Positions 58,896 to 64,000 of a stretch of 64,000 nucleotides of DNA are shown here, piece by piece. The first letter of the stretch is position 1. Each line of letters starts with the position of its first letter. The position numbers were made by a program, and so were the translations under genes. Origin of the DNA: Lateolabrax maculatus (Eukaryota; Chordata; Actinopteri; Acropomatiformes; Lateolabracidae); the NCBI GenBank assembly GCA_031216445.1, contig CM062205.1, positions 16,701,001 through 16,765,000 of the forward strand, given 5' to 3'. A model generated the notes under the pieces. It was not told the origin of the DNA. It saw only the letters and a list, made by a program, of their open reading frames with translations, and ran no database searches.

Positions 58896-61539
58896 CAGTC
58901 ACACCACCAACTCCATCCCAATTTCTCTCTCTTTTTCCATCTCTCTCTCACCCTCTCTGTCTTTGCCATTGCCCCTGCGTGTAGTTATTTCATGACACGA
59001 TAAAAGTCAGCTGGTGCCCAGCGCTCAGGCCACTTGTGGGTCTTTTAATTGCCTCCTTCCTCCCCCTTGGCCTAGCCGGCTGCGGCTCTTTTACGAGGCC
59101 CAGACCCCGGACCCACCGGCTGCTGCTCACCCTTTCAAGGGTCTTCCTTTTCTCCCAAGGGATGTCCTCCTGTCTCCTGAGGCACAGAGACTCAAATTGG
59201 CTCAATTTTCAGATGATACCAAAAGAACTGTATCAACATGTGAACCGTGTTGAGGACAGACAAATGAAGAGATAATTGCTGATGTGATCAGAGGTGATGA
59301 GGGTGAGTTAGTCCTGAAATAAATTAGGACAAAGTTTGACACTCATCACCCCAAAGTGACTTGATATTTAAGGCTCATAGATTAAAAACTTAGTGTAAAC
59401 CCTCATGGATTATAGACTTTACAGCAAACTCACAAGTTCAAAATTTCCATTATATTTGTGTCAATAAAGCTTGCTTGTACAGCTTTACTTGTGGCTCTGG
59501 TACTCACAAGACAGCAGTGTTTACTTAGTCGCTTAAGTAGATAATGAAGATTCATTTTATGTGTTGCTTTTGGTGATTAAAAGCGTATTCATCAATGCCA
59601 TGTCAGGCGGTGCTCGAAAGAGGGTGAAAGCCTATCCCTGAACAGATGTTTACCACAAAGGTCAGAGAGCATGCTGTGTTTACATCAACGGGTTTAGGAC
59701 GGACATGTTTAGAATTGGAAATGCTGCTGTAGGCAATGACTTTAATCAAATTACCTTTTTTCCTTTCCTCATCCTCTCCCCTTTACTCTATCCTTGCTCT
59801 TAAGAACTTTCTTTTTGTCTTACAAGATTCAAAACAACTGCTGCCTAGCGTCATTGAGTGTATGTCACTTCCTGCCTTAGGGTGAGTGTGGCCTCTCCAC
59901 TTCCTCCCTTATTCATTCCAGAGGAGGACTCTGAAATGCTGCTCCATCTGAGCGAGCTCAGGGCCTTGGGGCTCTCTAAAAGGCATGCAGTTTGTGATTT
60001 GGAATAAGATATGTAAATCTGGAATGGCCTTTAGTATGTTTCTAAGAGGAAAGTTACTCAGCAGCTGCTTTTTGTAACTGTGTCTAAAGTCATTCCTTTT
60101 AATTCTTGGCAAGAGATACAAAGAGGGGCTGAGAGGAGAGAAGGGAGAGGCATGGCTTATGGGAAATGGAATGATAGCTCAGACCAAAACAAATTGTTTC
60201 TGGTTTCACTTGGGCCCGACCCTATTATCAGGCTGAGTGTCAGATCAGACAACTGCTGGAGCAGAGACAGTCCAGATGGAAGAGAAAAAAAAAAAAAACA
60301 TAAGACCACTTGGAGACAGTTTGCACTTGTATAAGTGGTAATACTGTTTTAAATTTTAAATGCAGAAATTTGTAGTCTGTGTGTGTGCATGCGTGTACTC
60401 TGGAGGGCCAGTAGGTTGAAGGTCAGGTCTAAGGCCATGGTCCTTACTGCGGGGTGAGGCTGCCATTACCTCTGAGTTGTGGACATGAGGGAAAAGTGAA
60501 ATCCACTCTCAGATCCTAATGATGTTTTCTTTCGGAGTGAAAAATCTAAACATGTCCATTGCTCAGTAATGTGACCCAATGTGGGGTCGCAGTCTGGTCA
60601 CTGCAGGAAAGGCTTGTGTTTCAATTACTGAAGCTTGACACAACACATTTGCTGGGCTAAACTAAAAAGACTGTACATGCATGTGTGTGTGGGCAGAGAA
60701 GTGAAGAAGACTTTAGAAGCGTCTAGACTACCTAAAAATCAGCAGATCAGAGGTTATAGATCTACAATACAAAAACATAAAGAAAGTGTAGTAGTGCATG
60801 TATCCAAATTCAGTGCCTGACATTCAGTTCCAGTGTGTCTGGTGCGGGTGTTTATGGGGATGAGTGGGGCATACAAGCAATAAGTCATGTCAGACACCAG
60901 CCAATGATGATAATTTATCACATTTTAATTGGGGGGTGAGCGGGTGTGTGGGATCCCTCTCCAAAAAAACCCCTGTGGTTGTAAGTGATACTTAACAGAG
61001 AAAAGGAACCACTTGAGATTTTTTTTTTTTTTCTATCTTAACTCTCTGTTCCTCCCCTCTCCTGTTTTACTCCTGTAATTGCATCATCACACCATGTCTT
61101 CACTTCCTTCTCCTTGGTTCTCTAGTGACACCTCTGCCTGACTCACAGTGATACCTACGTGGTGTTATTATGGCTACTGAGCAAAGCATTTGGGTGAGGC
61201 CCACTCTTTGTTGTTGACAGGATAGCGGTGATTAACGTGCCTTCTCCTGACCCCAGCTGCAGCCTGCTCCCTCAGCCCTCCCTCCTCGGTCCCTGCTGCT
61301 CCTGATGCCTGAACCTGCGGCCCTAGAGACAGCCTCTCTCAGCCTCCACTGTGTGTGTTTGTGCGCACATGTGCATTGCTTTGTATGTTTGGGAGGCAGT
61401 AATGATGTGTGAGAACGGTGGGGGGTTTGTTTAGGTTGCTTAATTATCAGCTAATCGCTTCCTATAACTTTATAGTGTTTCCACTGTTTTATGGAGAATA
61501 GCTTCAGCCGTTCCTTTTTTTCTTTCATATGGAATTTGC

Positions 61540-61932
61540 CTAAATGGTGTGATGTCACCCTTCCCCGCCCCCATTCAACCCGCCTCGGGGCACCATAGAC
61601 AAGGAAAATTAGAGGGGAACTTTCACATAAAAGACGAAGGCTTGGCTGGTTTCAAACTGAGTCAGGTGATGCAAATGAAAACAGGTATTCACCGGCCAGG
61701 TTCATTTCTGCTGCTCAGCAGTGACAAATTCATTTTTGATGACAGAAAAAAACCTCCTGGAAGTAATTTCATTTTCCAGCCGGGCGCTGTAATCAATTTC
61801 TCTTCAGCGTGGCTTGGTGGAATGATAGTTGACCACAAAGCCTCCAAGTTAGTTAACCGCATTAAAGTTGCTCTGCTGAGAGATGTTGGATTAAAGAACA
61901 GGCCAAAGGGGAGCTCCCCATTCTGGCCCTGA
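61540..61932. promoter_or_regulatory. Strong candidate enhancer in the ddhd1 upstream desert
   Basis: About 390 bp of complex, balanced-composition sequence without repeats. At 61658-61676 a compact cluster overlaps: TGAGTCA (AP-1 consensus), CAGGTG (E-box) and ATGCAAAT (octamer). Also GTAATTTCATT and GTAATCAATTTC downstream. A 127-codon plus-strand ORF crosses the block (61549-61932), but its product resembles nothing known to me and the motif density argues for regulatory DNA. Confidence 0.4.
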
Positions 61933-61999
61933 AACTACCCACTGTTTCTTGTGTGGTTCCACTGTATGTGGGTGGAGATGTGCATGCAAGGTGTGCGTG

Positions 62000-62000
<1 letters not shown>

Positions 62001-62034
<34 letters not shown>
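62001..62034. repeat. (GT)n microsatellite
   Basis: GT run of about 15 units ending GTGCGT. Confidence 0.95.
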
Positions 62035-62036
<2 letters not shown>

Positions 62037-64000
62037 AGACACAGACGTGTCTTAACATTAAATGTCAACGTCTGTGTATGCACGCTTACGCGAAAACAAC
62101 CACTGCCCAGAAAGAAACTCTGAACTCGCCACAACAGGCTGTGAGTCTACTTGCTTTTCCACCATTCCCTCTCCTCACTGTTTGCCTGAACACAACCTGA
62201 GCTTTATTTCATGACAGAAAACAAATATTAAGTGCACGGCTTTCGGCTTTACCTCTGCTACTGTGTATCTGCCTGGCTCTCGCTTGCTTCTGTTCTTTCA
62301 CGTCCCAGATATAATTATAGCTGTCCGAGGGATGATTATATGTTTACTCTGGAAGCTGGCCGACTGCCTGTCCCCAGTCCCTGAGGAGCTGCCTCTCAAA
62401 GGGGTTCCTCTTGAAAAGCACCACAAAAGTGGCTACAGCAGTGCTCAAACACATAAGGGAGCAGATAGAACGACTCAAGACACAGAGGAAGATACAGCAA
62501 GAAAAGGAGGGAGACAGAGAGAAAGTGCCAGTGCCTTTATATTATAATATCTATGGTCTACTGGTCTACCCACCACACTTGCTTCTTCTCTTGAACAGGC
62601 TGGTTAGCAGAATCTGGCCAACAAGCAGCAGAAGAAGGGTGGAATGGAGGTTTTGGGAGTCACAAAATGAATGCCCTTAGAAGACGACAATACATTTATA
62701 TTTATACAGACATCAATCCGTCCAACATGCTTCGGAGATATATAATATTGTTCGTGGGAAGCTAAGTGAAAGAACAATGAACAAAAGCATTGACAATTCT
62801 GTTGATTCCTCGTTTGCACAAATAGCTTCTATTATCTTTAGTCAGCAAATTGGTCACTAAGAAGCCACGAGCAACAAATATACAAACTATCACTCACTGC
62901 AGCCTTACATGTAAGTTATTTTGGGCAGCCTAGCATTAACAAAATTGATGTAGATAATTTTTATGGGTTAAATCATAGCCTTACTATCCACACTTAAACA
63001 CATGTAGTTTTGGTGGTGGCATGGCCAAATGAAGTGTTTTTAATGACTTGAGACAGAATTTGCAGACCACTCGTTCATGTTGCCTAGCAATATCTATTAA
63101 TCTCTCCACGGCTGCTATGCATAAAGGTCCCTTTAGGCCAGGCAAAGGTCATCATTCCACACCTAATTAACACTCCCCACACTCCACACATGCACACACT
63201 GACACCTCATTTGCACCGAATGCATTTTCTTTAGATAAAATCATATACCAGCTTGTTCGAGGGTACAGTAGAATGCAGGTTTGCAGCAAAGCTGGACCAA
63301 AACATGTGCTTATGTCATGCTTTGACTTGTTTACAGTTTGGTATTTCTGAAGGCAGGCAGGGCTGACCTGTAACTGTTAGTTGACTGGTAATCCTTGGGA
63401 ATTTGCTACAGCTAATCACCTCAGCCCTCATAACATGCTCAGAACTGTGGGCCAGTTTGACAGGAATGAGAGCAAAAATTGCACACAAAGAAGCGAAAGG
63501 AGGAAATTCAGTGTCTGCTATCAAATCTGTTCCAACAGTGTATAAACAAATGGATAGTTTGTTGCTGGGCACTGGGAGGACGGAAGGACAAGCCAATAGC
63601 TGACTTTGCAACATTATTTTTGTTGAGCTGTGATCATCAACATAATGTTTGCCTGAGGGGTCCACAGAGTACATGTTGGCTCCAGTAAGGTTAAAAGTTG
63701 GATGTGCACAGCTTGTATATTTGTGGATGTTTGGTTGTAAACTGCTCTTGGTTTCCAGTTACCTAATTTCCTGAATGAGAACAAATAAATAAATACACAC
63801 TTGCATAAAGAGACTTTAGACGACCAAGCACACTCCGGTTTTATCGCCATAATTCTACCTCTCCTACCTCTTTTTTTAGTGAATACACATCAGTTAGCGG
63901 ACGAGTACACACACAAGCGTACACACAGATCCTCCTTTTAGCTGCAGACATACCGAAGCCCACGCATCCAGGCTCGCCTCAGTGCTGTCCTTGTAATGGG

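Larger units (their letters stand above)
38297..64000. other. Gene-free region upstream of ddhd1
   Basis: About 25.7 kb in which no reading frame looks like a protein and no RNA gene is recognised. It contains microsatellites, three teleost repeat pieces, a C-rich pyrimidine stretch (48950-49240) and several non-repetitive blocks listed separately as candidate regulatory elements. By synteny (human FERMT2-DDHD1-desert-BMP4, all minus strand) I infer it is the beginning of the ddhd1-bmp4 interval. Bmp4 itself is not in the window. Confidence 0.7.

Noticed and set aside
62263..62547. 94-codon plus-strand ORF with hydrophobic start
   Set aside because: No homology, no splice structure, purine-rich second half; typical chance frame.

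Overview
The window is nuclear DNA of a bony fish. The evidence is spliced vertebrate genes with GT-AG introns, many dinucleotide microsatellites, CpG-rich promoters, and several dispersed repeats that I recognise as common in percomorph teleosts. It is not microbial: there are no operons, and nearly all long ORFs are chance or antisense reading frames.

Two genes are certain, both on the minus strand. At 10683-10840 lies the first coding exon of fermt2 (kindlin-2). Its CpG-rich promoter and non-coding first exon sit at about 11880-12830, and the rest of the gene runs off the left edge through an intron that fills 1-10682. From 37664 down to 19024 lies a complete ddhd1 gene (phosphatidic-acid-preferring phospholipase A1) in 13 coding exons. 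The exons join in frame to an 862-residue protein with the WWE-like N-terminal region, the SHSLG serine-lipase motif and the Asp/Asp/His/Asp quartet of the DDHD domain. Its promoter CpG island is at about 36860-38240.

Layout: 1-10682, fermt2 intron with microsatellites, two oppositely oriented pieces of one teleost repeat family and a 180-bp inverted duplication; 10683-12830, fermt2 start region; 12831-19023, intergenic DNA plus the ddhd1 3'UTR, with an extreme G run; 19024-37664, ddhd1; 38240-64000, about 26 kb with no convincing coding exon. Gene order and orientation match human FERMT2-DDHD1. There the next region is a long gene desert leading to BMP4, so I infer that the right part is the start of that desert. 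Several blocks in it look like conserved regulatory DNA, with dense transcription-factor-like motifs in non-repetitive sequence.

The two genes do not form an operon or pathway. Kindlin-2 activates integrins at focal adhesions, and DDHD1 hydrolyses phosphatidic acid or phosphatidylinositol near Golgi, ER and mitochondria. No new defence, mobile or biosynthetic system was found. The best leads are a GC-AG intron in ddhd1, a perfect 28-bp hairpin in a ddhd1 intron, a 180-bp inverted duplication in the fermt2 intron, and candidate enhancers in the desert, above all at 61540-61932.
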